The position numbers and the translations under genes were made by a program. This document shows, in pieces, positions 1-30,138 of a stretch of 35,000 bases of DNA (position 1 is the stretch's first letter; every line of letters begins with the position of its first letter). Origin of the DNA: Sphaeroforma sirkka (lineage: Eukaryota; Opisthokonta; Ichthyosporea; Ichthyophonida). Location of the stretch: contig LUCW03000745.1 of assembly GCA_001586965.3 (NCBI GenBank), positions 1 through 35,000 on the forward strand, read 5' to 3'. Below the pieces are notes generated by a model. That model saw nothing but the letters and a program-made list of their open reading frames with translations, did no database searches and was not told where the DNA came from.

Positions 1-15365
<15,365 letters not shown>

Positions 15366-15661
15366 AGGGTATTACATCCAAAACACTATTGCTATTTTTG
15401 ACATTGTATATAGATGCAAAGATATTACATGATAATGCGGTATCTAAAATAAATCAGGCCGTCAAATTCAAAAATATTTCGGATTTCTCGCTGTCTTCAC
15501 AATGAAATATCACAAATATTGTGCTATACAGATTTGGTTAGAGATGTTTTCGGTTCGTCTATGTCTAAATATATTGCATCGTATATTTGGCTTATCTCTA
15601 TCCGGTTGAGACGACAGTGTACTCGCCGCACTAAGATATATACATATGTATATGTATATAC

Positions 15662-15729
<68 letters not shown>

Positions 15730-15748
15730 ATGTATGTATGTATGCATG

Positions 15749-15782
<34 letters not shown>

Positions 15783-16108
15783 TATATAATTACAGTATAT
15801 ATGTATTTTTAAGTGCTGTAAACATACACAGCCTCCTAAAAAAGACACAAATATCATGGCCCTTTGGATTAGGGTCTGTGCAGAAAACATTACATGATGT
15901 CTTGGAGAAATCGATCATATTCGACCAGTCAGAAACGCTATTAATATATACAAATCTACAAGACTACAGCGGTGATTTTCGACCAAGAGTCAGAGACACT
16001 TTTAATACACAAATACAAATCCACAAGACCACAGGCTCAGGGCCATGCAAATAGATGATACGATATCTTGTCAAGTTGTCATATCACAATCATACATATA
16101 ATCATATA
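15366..16108. other. intergenic, SAPS gene to transposon
   Basis: Apart from AATAAA and a (TATG)n/(GT)n microsatellite at about 15640-15780, nothing gene-like is seen; open frames here are short or repeat-driven. Confidence 0.6.
15448..15453 (+). terminator. possible polyadenylation signal of the SAPS gene
   Basis: AATAAA 83 nt after the stop codon. Position only; no transcript evidence. Confidence 0.35.
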
Positions 16109-16133
16109 CAATGGGTCCTCGCTAGTTGTCAAC
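16109..16133 (+). repeat. left terminal inverted repeat of the pogo-like element
   Basis: 25 bp, starts CAATGGGTCC and ends GTTGTCAAC; preceded by TA. Confidence 0.93.
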
Positions 16134-16425
16134 TTTTTAGTTGTCCATTTCGACAGATGTCAACTTTCATTTTCGCATTGGTCAATATATTTTTCTTCAG
16201 TACTATTAGAGGCTCATACATTGGCTATACCGCTGACAGTATATCCCTATTGGTACTGAAGGACTGAATATTATATAAAAACAAACATTTCTCATGTATA
16301 GAATTATGGGCCACGCTGCCATAACGACACTCGCGTTTCTCGGTGTAAATATTACTACAAGTACAGAATATTACTAAATATCACAGTTGTGTATACATAC
16401 ACCCTGTTAAACGCATAACTATCAC

Positions 16426-18333
16426 GATGTCTAGCACAGGTAAAAGGAAGTTCGTAGAGTTAGATATGAAAAAGAAGAATGAGTTGGTCACCAAGTTAAA
16501 GGCTAGTGGGTAGAGTTTCAACAGGCAAGAAGTTACCACTTGTGAAACAAGCTGTTAGGTCAGCAGCTAGAGAGTATGGTATACACGCTCAGACTGTAAC
16601 ACGCAGTATGGAACGTGCTCGAGAAGCTGGAGCTGAACATAATAAGGAGGTCCCTGATGTAAAGCTAATTGCGTACAATAAGAACAACTACAGACGTTTG
16701 CGTGGCGCAGAGTATCCACTTCTGGAAAAGAAACTGATGGAGTGGGTCAATGTGCTTAGGGCACAAAGAGCTATCGTGGATCGTGCGACTATCTTGACAA
16801 ACGCTGAGATATTAGGTAAATTTATGAGTGTGCGTGAGAACTTTCAGTTCTCTAATGGGTGGTTTAGCAACTTTGCTAAGCGTTATGAACTGAGGAGTAA
16901 AGCATTACACCGGCAAGCTGGTGATGTAACAATGGACTTGGAGCTTGAAAAGCAGAATACCTATTAGAGAATTCCTGAGCGACTTTCATCTTGATAATAT
17001 ATACAATATGGATGAGACAGGATTGTTCTATAAGTGTTTACCTAATCGTACGTACGTTGCGCCAAATGAGAACGGACGTATGTTAAGAGGTACAAAAGCT
17101 ATGAAGGCAAAGGATCGCGTTACTTAGATAATCTGTACTAACGCTTCTGGTAACGACAAAGTTCCTTTGATGGTAATCGGTCAGTCAAAGGAACCAAGAT
17201 GCTTTAAAGGTGAAGAGACGTTACCTCTACCTTATCATCATCTGAAGAATTCGTGGAATGATTCCGTACTGCAAGAGTTTTGGTTCAAGAACGTATGTCT
17301 AAAACATATTCGCAAACGTACGAAGGAAAAGGTAGTTCTACTCATGAATAATTTCGGTACTCATGATGATGTGACCGAAAGAGATGATGTGATACACAAG
17401 TTACTACCAAAGAATAGCTCATCAGCATATCACCCTATGGATGCAGGCGTCATTTATGCACTGAAATTAGGTTACAGAAGGCAGTTACTGAGAAAGACCA
17501 TAGAGGACATGGAAGATCCAGAGAGGTACAAAGCACTACGAACTGAGGGTGCAAAACGTACAGAAGGTACTCGTGGTATTAACTTCGGATATGCAGCAAA
17601 TCTGTTAGATGTTATGCACATGTGTAAGAAAGCCTGGGATAATTTGTCGACGGACAAAATACATAGCTTCTGGCTTAAATCTACATGCTTACCCACACGG
17701 ATCGCACCCAATGTTGATACAAAGATTGTGCTAACAAAGAAGGAACACGAAGAACGAGCCAATGATCTACATGATCTCACTGAACTGGTGACAAACATGC
17801 CGATTGAGACTACCAACTCAGAAACCGAAAGTCACAATGACAGCATGGATATATATGAAGGTACTAGTGGAGGTGATAGTACCGCTCAAGAGAGTTGGGA
17901 CAAGTTCGTGGAAGCTTGGATGGATATAGAGTGTGATGCTGATATCTTATCGGCTACTGCTTCTGATGTGTTGTTTAGTGAGGAACTAATCCAGAATATA
18001 TATCGCGAGCGTAAAGAAACAGAAAACGCTGACTGTACGGGAAACACGGAGAACGCTGAGACACAAGGGACAGCAAGTATGGGCGAAATAGAACCAGGAC
18101 TCGCACAAACTGATTGTTACACATTCGAATCACAGAGCCACGATCAGGACTCTGTATCTGATGCTGAGAGACTCGCAGAGGTACAAAGCTATCCACTCAA
18201 CGATGCAACGAAATGGATTGAAGAAGGAATGAAATATGCACGCTACTTTTCTGAAAGAGGTCATATAAGAGTGTTAGAGCTTCGCAGAGAATTAAGACGT
18301 TTGCAACGTGAACACGATACACTTGCGCAGTGA
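16426..18333 (+). pseudogene. pogo/Tigger-like transposase, broken
   Basis: Family role: cut-and-paste transposase. The frame starts at ATG 16426, shifts near 16505 inside the N-terminal helix-turn-helix, shifts again near 16945-16967, and has an in-frame TAG at 17125-17127 between RVT and IICTNASG; it then runs open to 18333. Visible parts in order: Psq-type HTH (AREYGIHAQTVTRSM), a CENPB-type HTH (FQFSNGWFSNFAKRYELRSK) and a DDE_1 catalytic domain. First catalytic Asp: IYNMDETGLF (GAT 17011-17013). The second motif reads LLMNNFGTH, with AAT (Asn) at 17347-17349 where the family has Asp. Third: YHPMDAGVI (GAT 17440-17442). A long acidic tail follows. An AATAAA lies at 18408-18413. The element cannot make active transposase as written. 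Confidence 0.92.
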
Positions 18334-18620
18334 AGTAAGACACAGATGGCAATGAAAGATATCTTGAAAACAAGGACAAGGACGGGACACTGATACGGAG
18401 TTAGATGAATAAACAAAGCCTCATTACACGTACGTTATTTCATCTTGAACTCTCACTATATTTTAGTTATGATAGGGTATGATAGGTTTGTTTACCAATG
18501 TATTTTAGACGTGATATACTGGGTCAAGAACACGCATCATATAGTCGGATAGGCCGAAAACTTGTGGGCCAATAAAATGGCTGCTATAGTTGTCCACTTG
18601 ATACACTTGATAGAACGGTC

Positions 18621-18645
18621 GTTGACAACTAGCGAGGACCCACTA
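18621..18645 (-). repeat. right terminal inverted repeat of the pogo-like element
   Basis: 25 bp, starts GTTGACAACT and ends GGACCCACTA on the plus strand; followed by TA. It pairs with the left repeat with two mismatches near the tip. Confidence 0.93.
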
Positions 18646-19126
18646 TACAGAACCCACACATTTAAAGCGCCAGACAAACGAATGAATTTTGATTTTTACT
18701 TCTTGCCGAATCGATATTCATCGGTCCATACACATCTTGCAAGGCCTGTCTGAGCCTCCCTGTTCCCTGACCGAGGGGGGTTTTTTTATGTAAAAAAATA
18801 CCCCATCACAGCACTGTACTAATGTACGTCATTTGTACGACTCTCTGTACTACTCCCAGTACCCAATAGATAGAAGGTACATAGACAGTCCTAAGACATG
18901 TCATTGGATACCAGGGTTTTTTTGTTTGATTTGAGCCTAAGTTTCTGAGACTTAGAAAAAATACAAAAACACACAACAGTAATACCATAATTAAATCCGA
19001 AAATGAAAATTGCATGCAATTTTTAAAGATCAGAAATCATGATTACACCATTTATTGAACTTGTTGCTTGGGCTTGGGGCCTTGGGCATGTGATTTTCTT
19101 TATCCCTAGATATAGCCCTTCACATC
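18646..19126. other. intergenic spacer
   Basis: No gene seen. Contains homopolymer runs (G6T7 near 18775-18787, T7 near 18916) and no convincing exon. Confidence 0.5.
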
Positions 19127-19635
19127 CTAGAAACTGATAAAGCAGCTCCGTATGCATTTTCTAATTTTTCTATGGCTTCTCGGGCTGTGTGTCCCCGATC
19201 GATGGTCTTCACCATTGCACGCGTCATACTCTAATGGTCTCTTAGCCTGTGATTCTTTACCCTCACCTCGTACTTCGGCTCTCTCAACCTCCTTTAAGAG
19301 TGCATTCAATTCAGGGGACTTGGTTGGATTTCCTTTTAGGTCCACTGTATCCCATTCCATATGATTCCTGGGCACAAAGTATGAGATTGATTTTTTAATA
19401 TACTGCAGTCCAGATTCTCTACGCATTGTGGGACGATCATCGAGTCCAGGGGTTTCTCTACTGTGTGCAAGCATCCTGAAGTATCTGCAAAGATCAGCCG
19501 GCATGATCTGCCAAGCAGTTCAATATCAATATCTTGTAATTGTGCATAACTACTCCAATCTATATCAGACCTCCAATAAGTCAGGAAGTCTCTCATATTC
19601 TTTTCGTACTGCTTAACTACTTTAGCCTGAACCAT
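19127..19635 (-). pseudogene. frameshifted fragment resembling a protist tyrosine-recombinase-like mobile-element protein
   Basis: Two overlapping minus-strand frames join near 19505. The upstream part begins at ATG 19635 (MVQAKVVKQYEKNMRDFLTY...). The downstream part contains CRYFRML, LQYIKKSISYFVPRN, GNPTKSPELNALLKEV and EVRGEGKESQAKRP. The block 'KKxISYFxP...GNPTKSxxLNxLIKxVxxxEVRxxG' is a pattern I associate with repetitive element proteins in oomycetes, diatoms and chytrids, similar to the N-terminal core-binding region of tyrosine recombinases; this is recall, not a search. No catalytic domain is seen downstream, so it is at best a decayed 5' fragment. An intron instead of a frameshift is possible, but no good GT..AG pair is obvious. 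Confidence 0.5.
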
Positions 19636-20319
19636 GTCTTAGCTGTTTATCTCAACAGTTGCAAAGCATGTTTGTTTGTTGTGTGTTGTTCATATTTATT
19701 ACACTGCAAAACACGTACGACTGTGCTTGTTTTACTCAAATAACATCCGAAGATGCTAGGCCTTTTATCCAATCGAATGACAATCAAATGACGAATTTAG
19801 ATAAAATCTGAAGACTGGTCATATAAAGTCATAAATATAGCGTCTTTTCTGCGACAATGTGTGCGACTAGAATGGTGGGAGTAACAGAAAAATACCATAG
19901 AATCATGATTAAAAATCAATGGTGTTTGGCCTGGTGTGAGTGTACAAATCTCCGGTGACCAATCAAGTAGACGGGATGGTCATAATGAGTATGCTACACC
20001 ATGGAAGGGTACTACCTCGGTCGTACGACCGAAACAATGTCAGAGTGTCAGATGTGGTAAATATTTATCAATATACATGTGGCCAACGGCTGTTGCGGTG
20101 TTGCCTGCTGGGAGTGTTGGGATAAAGTCGAGCTTCAAGTGTATTCGATTGATGTCAGTCGAACTACACACTTCATAGCTAAAGTGACGACTGAACTATT
20201 GGCATACCTCGCCTTGAATTTGACCTGGCCTTACCTTTACTATAACCTGGTTGATATTATCTGGCAGCATTGACATCCTTCACGCAGACACAGCAATTCA
20301 GTATCAGCAACCGTTGAAT
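19636..20319. other. intergenic region and 5' flank of the zinc-finger gene
   Basis: No repeats or convincing exons seen. It should contain the promoter of the gene starting at 20320, but no TATA element is placed with confidence. Confidence 0.45.
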
Positions 20320-22708
<2,389 letters not shown>

Positions 22709-22738
22709 ACATAAGCCGCTGCACAGGCGCGGGTATTC

Positions 22739-22744
22739 AATAAA
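22739..22744 (+). terminator. possible polyadenylation signal of the zinc-finger gene
   Basis: AATAAA 31 nt after the stop codon. Confidence 0.5.
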
Positions 22745-22774
22745 AATGCACGCGGATTGTCTTCTCGTCGGTCA

Positions 22775-22970
22775 CACTTGATCCAAAAGGTGTTTGTATT
22801 TGAATACCACTTGATCCAAAAGGTGTTTACATTTTAATACCACTTGATCCAAAAGTTGTTTATATTAGAATATCACTTGATCCAAAAGGTGTTTATATTT
22901 GAATACGAATTGATCCAAAAGGTGTTTATATCTGAATACCACTTGATCCAAAAGGTGTCTATATCTGAAT
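22775..22970 (+). repeat. 33-bp minisatellite, six copies, downstream of the zinc-finger gene
   Basis: Unit CACTTGATCCAAAAGGTGTT plus TATATTTGAATAC, with few substitutions. Confidence 0.92.
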
Positions 22971-24223
22971 TCATGCCGTTGTACCAATGCACGCTGAAGG
23001 TGTTCAACCCCGGGCCATAAATTCATCAACTAGAATACGATTTAGGCTGTACTAAAAAATTGTTTGTATGTGAGCTTGAACGCCTGCAGGCGGACTGTGG
23101 GTTTACTGGGTGTATTGCCTACTCTATATGCAGAAGCTGCAATGAGATACCACACTGTTGTTACTGAGATTTTGCTTGTTTCTATCTGCCTCGTATTTTT
23201 TCGGTCAGAAAGTATCTAGGCTAGTTCATTGTTACTTGGTGAACCTTGGTTAGTTTTGAAACGCCTTCGAACCACCGCCAGACCCTTGCAATCCATAATC
23301 TTTTACTTGCGAGTTTATGTGTGTTTTTGGATCTTCAATTCTATTTTTTAAATGTAGATGCAGCAAAATAATCATACTCGTGTTGGAACAAGCCTATTAT
23401 CTATCCAGACAATGCCTGACCAAGGAATATTAAGCTATACAACTACACCAATAGTCACTGTACTTAGCCACTTACTATTAAGCAAGTATGTTATATATTC
23501 AATCCGCCTCAACTAAGAGGACGTTAATGTATATGTGCCTCCATTATTTATGACACTACACTATATTTTGGAGCTCTGTGAATCGAAGACATCAGTGATG
23601 TGGAAAATGCGCAAGCCGCCACAGCTTGTGTAACTATACCACAATCATAAGCTTCACATCGGATCTCAAACTATACAGCGCGAATGATCTTGGATCGGAA
23701 GAACGCTAACCAATAGCGCGCAGTCTATACAAAGCCACTCCATCTCGATAAGTGTCCGCATCCTTGTATTCCCATCTGAGCAACAGTGCGAATAGTATCA
23801 AGCATGGGCAGTAGTCCGAAGTCCTTATTGATTGTATTTTTCAAATCGATGCGTTATATCGAAGGTTAGATACCGCAGAAGCCTATCGCGATTAGTACAT
23901 ACTGACTTAGACACCACGCATGCATGCATGTTCTGTTTCAGTGAAGGTCTTGTTAAAATGCACATAAGTCGTTGTTTCTTTTGCAAACATACAATGCTAA
24001 GCTTAGCTATTGAATAAAGAGATATTTCGTGAACTTTGATGGTACTTAGTAACTTTGATGGTACTTAATAACTTTGATGGTACTCAATAACTTTGATGGT
24101 ACTTAAGAACTTTGATGGTACTTAATGAACCAGTATAGCTGCACAGTTGAAGGGCGTTCAAACTGAAGAAGCCAAAGGCACTCTATAATATACTTCAGGT
24201 AGAAAAACATACGAGGTTTGTAA
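22971..24223. other. intergenic between convergent genes
   Basis: Mostly unique sequence with no supported exon on either strand. An 18-bp minisatellite, AACTTTGATGGTACTTAA-like, about six copies, lies at 24031-24126 near the 3' end of the methyltransferase gene. Confidence 0.55.
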
Positions 24224-27200
24224 TTATCTGAAATCTGTTGCTGCCTCGGGCTCTACTTGACACCTATATTCCACATTGAAGGGATCGTCTTCTATCTCTT
24301 TCACTTGGACGTCTTTAAATCCACACTCTCTAAACAGCTTCAACGCCTTGTCTTGGCCCCACATCATCCCAAAGCCTTTACCCTTTCCATCCACACCCAA
24401 CCCTACGGGCATACAATAGAACAATGAAACAGCGTATGCAAACCCGCTCATCGTGGATCCCACATTTCCTCGGATCTGGAAGAATCGCAACAGTTCGACA
24501 GGTAAACAAGTACAGCAGTGCTCACTAATCTCGGTGGCACGGGCTAGTGCATCCCCGTGACACTCGCAAGTTTTCAAACACATAATCAGAAGGCAAAAGG
24601 AAAGGAATGTAAGCCATAAAACTGAGCAATCTTGCTGCTACTAGTTTCAAATCGAGGAGATATGCACAATCGTGGGATCAACCGTGCGCGATGCCAAATT
24701 AGTTACAAATCGAGGAGATATGCACAATCATGGGATCAACCGTGCGCGATGACATATGCCGCTGCACAGGGAATCCTGAACTACATCGCTCTCGAATGGC
24801 TACGAGAACAGTATAAATGATCATTTCGAAACCCGTCTGAACAGTTTCCTTAGAGGTCCCACTGTGCCGCATAGGTAGAACGGCACATCATGCATGGCAA
24901 CGATCAAATATCACACACGCACGAGACACACAACACACACAACACGCACACGCCAAACACTTACATCGGATTGGGCTTGAACATCGACAGCGGAAAAGGT
25001 GCCCTTGCGTTTCGTGAGCACGCTGACGACGCCTTTGACAACCTCTTCCGGGTGATTCAGATCGTGCACTGCATCGAATGCCGTGGCGTAATCGAAATCC
25101 CCCAATTCCCCGTCAGTGAGATCCACTGCGTCTTTCATAACGAACGCGATATTTGACAGTTCTGAAAGGATGGACGGACGGATGCCCAACCAACTTCATC
25201 GATTAGTAAAGTGTCTGTACTACAATGACAGCTTACACAGTTTACAATGCATGCGACCTACACGACACATGGCAAGAAGATATTGGCACCACCGCGAATT
25301 GTCGACAACAGTTTCGGGATAGGAAACAAACAGACAACTCGGGGACTCCCATACCCCCCAAAGATGAACATCCTCTGCTCCTCTGGCTATAAATAGCACA
25401 ACAGACTGGGAATCACCGTACACAAAGGGCAGAGGGGGTATATGAGAGCATCGACCTAAAGGGCAGAAGGGGTGTATGCGGGCATGGACCTAAAGGGCAG
25501 AGGGGGTGTATGTGGGCATGGACCTAAAGGGCTGAGGGGGTGTATGCGGGCATGGACCTAAAGGGCAGAGGGAGTGTATGTCGGCATGGACCAGCGCATG
25601 GCTGTAACTCGAGAGAGTGTAACTTATGACCGTATCGTACAATATATCCTATTATGTCGGTTGTCCGATCAGCTCACCTCCTACGGCTTTATTAGCCACG
25701 TTGATAGCGGTTTCATCGATATCGATTCCCACGAATTGCGACTTTGGATACTCGCGCGCCATTAAACGGGTTGCCACACCTGACCCACAGCCAAGGTCTG
25801 TTGATTTATGTGGGTTTTAGGGTTTTAGGTTTTAGGGTTATTTTTGTGGATCAAACGTATGGGATTCGTTACGAGTGGAGCCTGCAGTGAGGGGTAAAAT
25901 CCTCACATCAACCATCACACCACCGCAAATTGGGTGTTAAGGCGTACGATTGCTAGCGTCTAAATTAACGCACAATGTGATTTTCAGTGGCTTTGGGGTC
26001 AAGGTATCACCCAACAGATAAACCTTAAATGACTGCTTGTAGTCAAGACACATCACACAAGCGATATCAGAGTGCCCACTTACCGAGGACACGCATGTCA
26101 CCTTCTTGTAGTTTCTCGTGAAGCACCGGGTTTCGCTTAATGAAGCCCAATAAGCTCGAGTTGTGTTTAGCGATGGCCAGTTCCTCCATGAACGAGTTGA
26201 AGCCTGTCACGAGAGAGTATAACAATATTACATCAGTTTGATTGCGATGTGAAGACAGGGTTTAGGATTTTAGGGTATAGGACTTAGGGTTTAAGGGTTT
26301 GGGGTTTAGGCTGCTATTCGTGATATAGAAGAGTTTAAAATCACGCACTGATTGTTATGAACAAACTCGAGACAGACATTTAAACAGCCCCAGAAAAACT
26401 TGTAGTCGCATCACGATGACTGGTCGTCGATTTAGAAGCAGCAGAGCTCGCACCAACCGGGCTTATCAATATACACGCACCTGGATACGTGCCGTAGGCC
26501 ATCCCTTTACCACTACGGAACAACTCGGGCATTTTTTTGTATACAGCTGAATTCAGCAGGGGTATCTCAGTCGAATAGGCCGCTAGATTGCCGGGCATAT
26601 CCGAACACAACACCCCCCAGTGTTCGGGAGGAAATGTGAAATACTCTTCTTCTAATGAGTAAGCTGTAGAGAGCATAGTATTGGTGAGGTCAGTGATCCT
26701 GAGCACGTTTAATACTTTCCGTTTTTAGGCTGAGCTGCGGCAAAATCACACTCAAATGCGTAAGTATATATGGAATTATACTTGGCGGCATATGTATAGA
26801 ATACAAGTACAATTGTATCATACAGATCGCCGACCAGTATGCTAGTCTCATAGAAAAAGGAACAAATGAAGGCTGTGCATGGATTTATACGTAGTTATCA
26901 CGATGTAGATGAGTACTTTCTATGATCTAAACATTGCCAATAAGACAGATGCATCATAGAAGGTAAAGATGTGCCTATATGCTTGCGCCAGTATATAACT
27001 ACATAAACAAACATATCCGTGTTTGTGAACTTCAAAAAAATTGCGAGGTACTCGCACATGGTTATCAGATATATAAACATGAAGTTCGCCATGTATATAT
27101 TAATTCGTGTGTAAATACGCATATATGTGTATAGTCGTGAGTAAAAGGGACGTGTAAATCTTAATTTCAACACATTTCGACTGTTCGTAAAAGAAAGCAA

Positions 27201-27290
27201 GTCAACTTTAATACAAAAATATATGTATGTATATTGTGTTCCCATGATGATTCATAACTTTATCTCTTCATCTACCCATCTATGAATGAA

Positions 27291-27373
<83 letters not shown>

Positions 27374-27422
27374 TGTGTGTGTGTCTCGGACGGACGAACA
27401 TATGCATATAAATATAGTATAT

Positions 27423-27480
<58 letters not shown>

Positions 27481-29123
27481 AATGCGTAATATGATGTGTG
27501 ATGATATTGTGCGTATATGTGTGTGCATGTGATTGTTATTGACGTGTATTATATTATTATTATTATACATACATATATATGTATATATTATATATATATA
27601 TGTATATATATTATATATATTATTATTATATATATAATATATATATATATATATATCAATAATATATACATAATATCAAAATCGAAATATATATCAACAA
27701 TAATAATATATATAATATATAGGCATATATTATACATACATATATTATATATTATATATACATATGCATATGTATAATACACACACAATATCATCGTAAT
27801 CAACATCAACATTATATAATATATATATTATATATATATTATTATTATATTATATACATATATATTAATATGCTGCACATACACATAATAATAACATGCA
27901 ACACATCAATCATCATCATCAATATCATATATAATACATATTATTATATGCTCATAATAATATATTATTGTTAAATGTAACAAAACAACAACAATTCAGG
28001 CACACCTAACAACAAACACATTGCACATCGCACAACATCGCACGCACGTGCATGCCAGCAATATACATCAATGCCATACATATTACATATATGTTACATA
28101 TGCCATATACATGTGTGGTAAAAAACATAATATAGTATAATATGTAACATGATATACATATTAATTATATATTATGTATATATTACATACATATATATTA
28201 TTATTATACATAATATTAATATATTATGTTATAATATAGATAATATGTATTATTAATAATATTAATAATTACATAATATTATTGTTACATAACCATTATT
28301 AATAATATTATTATTCATATTCATTACATCATACTCAACATATCATATTATCATATTACACATTACCATTATTTATTAATATTGTATGTATTATTACCAA
28401 TCATTGGTTATGTTAATTATTGGTGGTGCAATGGTCAACACGTACTATCATCAACATTATTAACATATTCATTACAGCACCATGTATCATACATGTTATT
28501 ATTACATGTTATTATTATTATTATTATTACATAACCATTATTACATTGCAATTGTGTTAATCATCATTATTACACAACATCATATGGTTAACATGTATTA
28601 CATTATTAATATTATAATATTGTTACAGCATATTAATGTGTCACATAATGGCCATATATGCCATGTGTAATAATAACATTATGTATTACGTATTGCTATT
28701 GCCATTGGCTACACACATGTGCGTGCATTATTATCAATATTGTATGTGCCAGTACATTAACAATTATTGCCATTATTGCCATGTGTCATTATTATATATA
28801 ATACTAGCCAATATTAACAGCATGTAACAACACACACATATGTAAACAACATTCAACACATTATATGCACAACCAATACACATACATTAGCAGCCAATAT
28901 ACAATATGTGTATGTATATTAATACATTGTAATGGTTGCATGTATGTATTATATTATAATAACATTAATATATGCAACACATTATAACACATACATAAAT
29001 ATATTATATATATACATATGCATATGTAATATATATATTATTATTATGACATTATGTATATATATTATTATATATATATAATATGTATATATATATACAT
29101 ATAATACATGCATATACATTGTG

Positions 29124-29199
<76 letters not shown>

Positions 29200-29233
29200 C
29201 ATAAAATATAATATAGTATAGTATAATATAATG

Positions 29234-29306
<73 letters not shown>

Positions 29307-29650
29307 CGCAGGGCAGACAGCGCGATTCTTGACTAGTTTACACACACATTTTGTAGATCGATTTTCTTACTTGTGACAAGTGCGACGAATTCTCCGCAAA
29401 CCATCACCCCTAGCCATTCACGGATGTATCTCTCACTTAAACTTGTGTGTTCGGCCAAATCAGAAGACCTCCACCTCGGTCTTTTGATAGTAAGTTCACG
29501 CATGTGTGTGAATAGTTTTAGCTCGTGTCCAATCGCAACACACTGGTTTAGAGCGCCGGCTGTTAGCATGTCATTGAACCTGCTTTGAAACGCTTTGCTC
29601 TTCTCCTTGTCGATGGGACGCGAGTGTTGATGGGGTTCATTCTCGGCCAT
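24224..29650 (-). CDS. SAM-dependent methyltransferase with N-terminal winged-helix region (6 exons)
   Basis: Exons on the minus strand: 29650-29371, 26663-26481, 26203-26084, 25797-25678, 25161-24965, 24475-24224 (stop TAA). All junctions are GT..AG, phases match (1,1,1,1,0), and the total is 1152 nt, 383 aa. Exon 1 encodes a winged-helix-like segment ([22 protein letters not shown]), typical of the Rv2258c-like class I methyltransferase family. Exon 2 continues with [14 protein letters not shown]. The SAM-binding glycine motif [12 protein letters not shown] spans the exon 3/4 junction; GIDIDETAI is the acidic end of beta-2, and [12 protein letters not shown] is motif post-I. The end [20 protein letters not shown] and DDPFNVEY are family hallmarks. 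The substrate is unknown (small molecule likely). Intron 1 is 2.7 kb of repeats. The start ATG is the first in its frame and lies 489 bp from the divergent Cys-rich gene. Confidence 0.9.
24640..24765 (+). repeat. two-copy ~60-bp direct repeat (methyltransferase intron 5)
   Basis: CAAATCGAGGAGATATGCAC followed by AATCGTGGGATCAACCGTGC and GCGATG occurs twice in a row with one or two substitutions. Confidence 0.85.
25421..25592 (+). repeat. 34-bp minisatellite, five copies (methyltransferase intron 4)
   Basis: Unit AAAGGGCAGAGGGGGTGTAT plus GTGGGCATGGACCT; G-rich on the plus strand. Confidence 0.9.
25811..25842 (-). repeat. CCCTAAA-type tract before the exon 4 acceptor (methyltransferase intron 3)
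   Basis: The plus strand reads GGGTTTTAGGGTTTTAGG and so on; in the transcript it is CCCTAAAACCTAAAACCC, ending about 14 nt before the acceptor at 25798. Confidence 0.8.
26256..26310 (-). repeat. degenerate CCCTAAA-type tract (methyltransferase intron 2)
   Basis: Several variants of TTTAGGG/TTAAGGG on the plus strand; in the transcript it reads CCTAAA and lies about 50 nt before the exon 3 acceptor. Confidence 0.8.
27293..27475. repeat. (TA)n/(GT)n compound microsatellite (methyltransferase intron 1)
   Basis: TA run 27293-27331, GT run to about 27380, then a TA run about 27424-27474. Confidence 0.95.
27540..29100. repeat. 1.5-kb low-complexity AT/ATT/CAT word region (methyltransferase intron 1)
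   Basis: Nearly all words are built from TAT, ATT, ACA, CAT and their complements (TTATTATTA, CATACATAT, ATCATCATCAAT), without one fixed unit. G is scarce. No exon or RNA gene is visible. Confidence 0.8.
29127..29302. repeat. two long (TA)n runs (methyltransferase intron 1)
   Basis: 29127-29198 (TA)36 and 29240-29302, separated by ATAAAATATAATATAGTATA-like sequence; they end 69 bp before exon 1 on the intron side. Confidence 0.95.
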
Positions 29651-30138
29651 ATTTGAATGTATAAGTGCAGGTGAAGTGTTGATTGTTGTTACTAAGGTGT
29701 ATTCTTGTGGATATATTTTATATACCTGAATATTAGATACGTATAGAATACATCAGTGTGTGCGAAAGTTGCGCACCCGCACACCATATGTCGAACCCAG
29801 CTGGATTCCCACAAGCCTCCGAAATTCCATTTCTCATTTGCTTTGCATGCCGTCTGATGCTCTGAGCCAGGGCCCCCTGATGGTATGATTGGTATCCACC
29901 TTCATTTCAGATTCAGAGAATACTTTTATGATGACACATATTTGACACATATATGTCACCCAAATATATGACAGCAATGTGCATAGTTACAAGCTCCTTG
30001 ACTTGTGTAGGGCCCTTCGTCGTACAATAAAGTATATATCGATATATTGAGCAGAATTACACAAGCTAAAATAGTTGCATCGTAAATGTTCTGGATACTC
30101 GAACACTTCTAACTAAGTGGACCATTCCATTCGACGAT
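29651..30138. promoter_or_regulatory. shared divergent upstream region
   Basis: 488 bp between the start codons of the methyltransferase (minus) and the Cys-rich protein (plus). Unique sequence with AT-rich stretches (for example AAAGTATATATCGATATATT at 30030-30049). A bidirectional promoter is inferred from geometry only. Confidence 0.4.

Larger units (their letters stand above)
16109..18645 (+). mobile_element. pogo/Tigger-type DNA transposon, non-autonomous by decay
   Basis: A 2537-bp element bounded by 25-bp terminal inverted repeats (16109-16133 and 18621-18645) that differ only at positions 2-3 from the tips: left starts CAATGGGTCC, right (read inward) TAGTGGGTCC; both continue TCGCTAGTTGTCAAC. 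A TA dinucleotide flanks each side (16107-16108, 18646-18647), as expected for Tc1/mariner-pogo target duplication. Inside lies one transposase coding region with an HTH-CENPB-DDE layout, broken by two frameshifts and a nonsense codon. Extra AGTTGTC words lie near both ends (16138-16145, about 18588-18595) and may be subterminal binding repeats. Confidence 0.93.
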
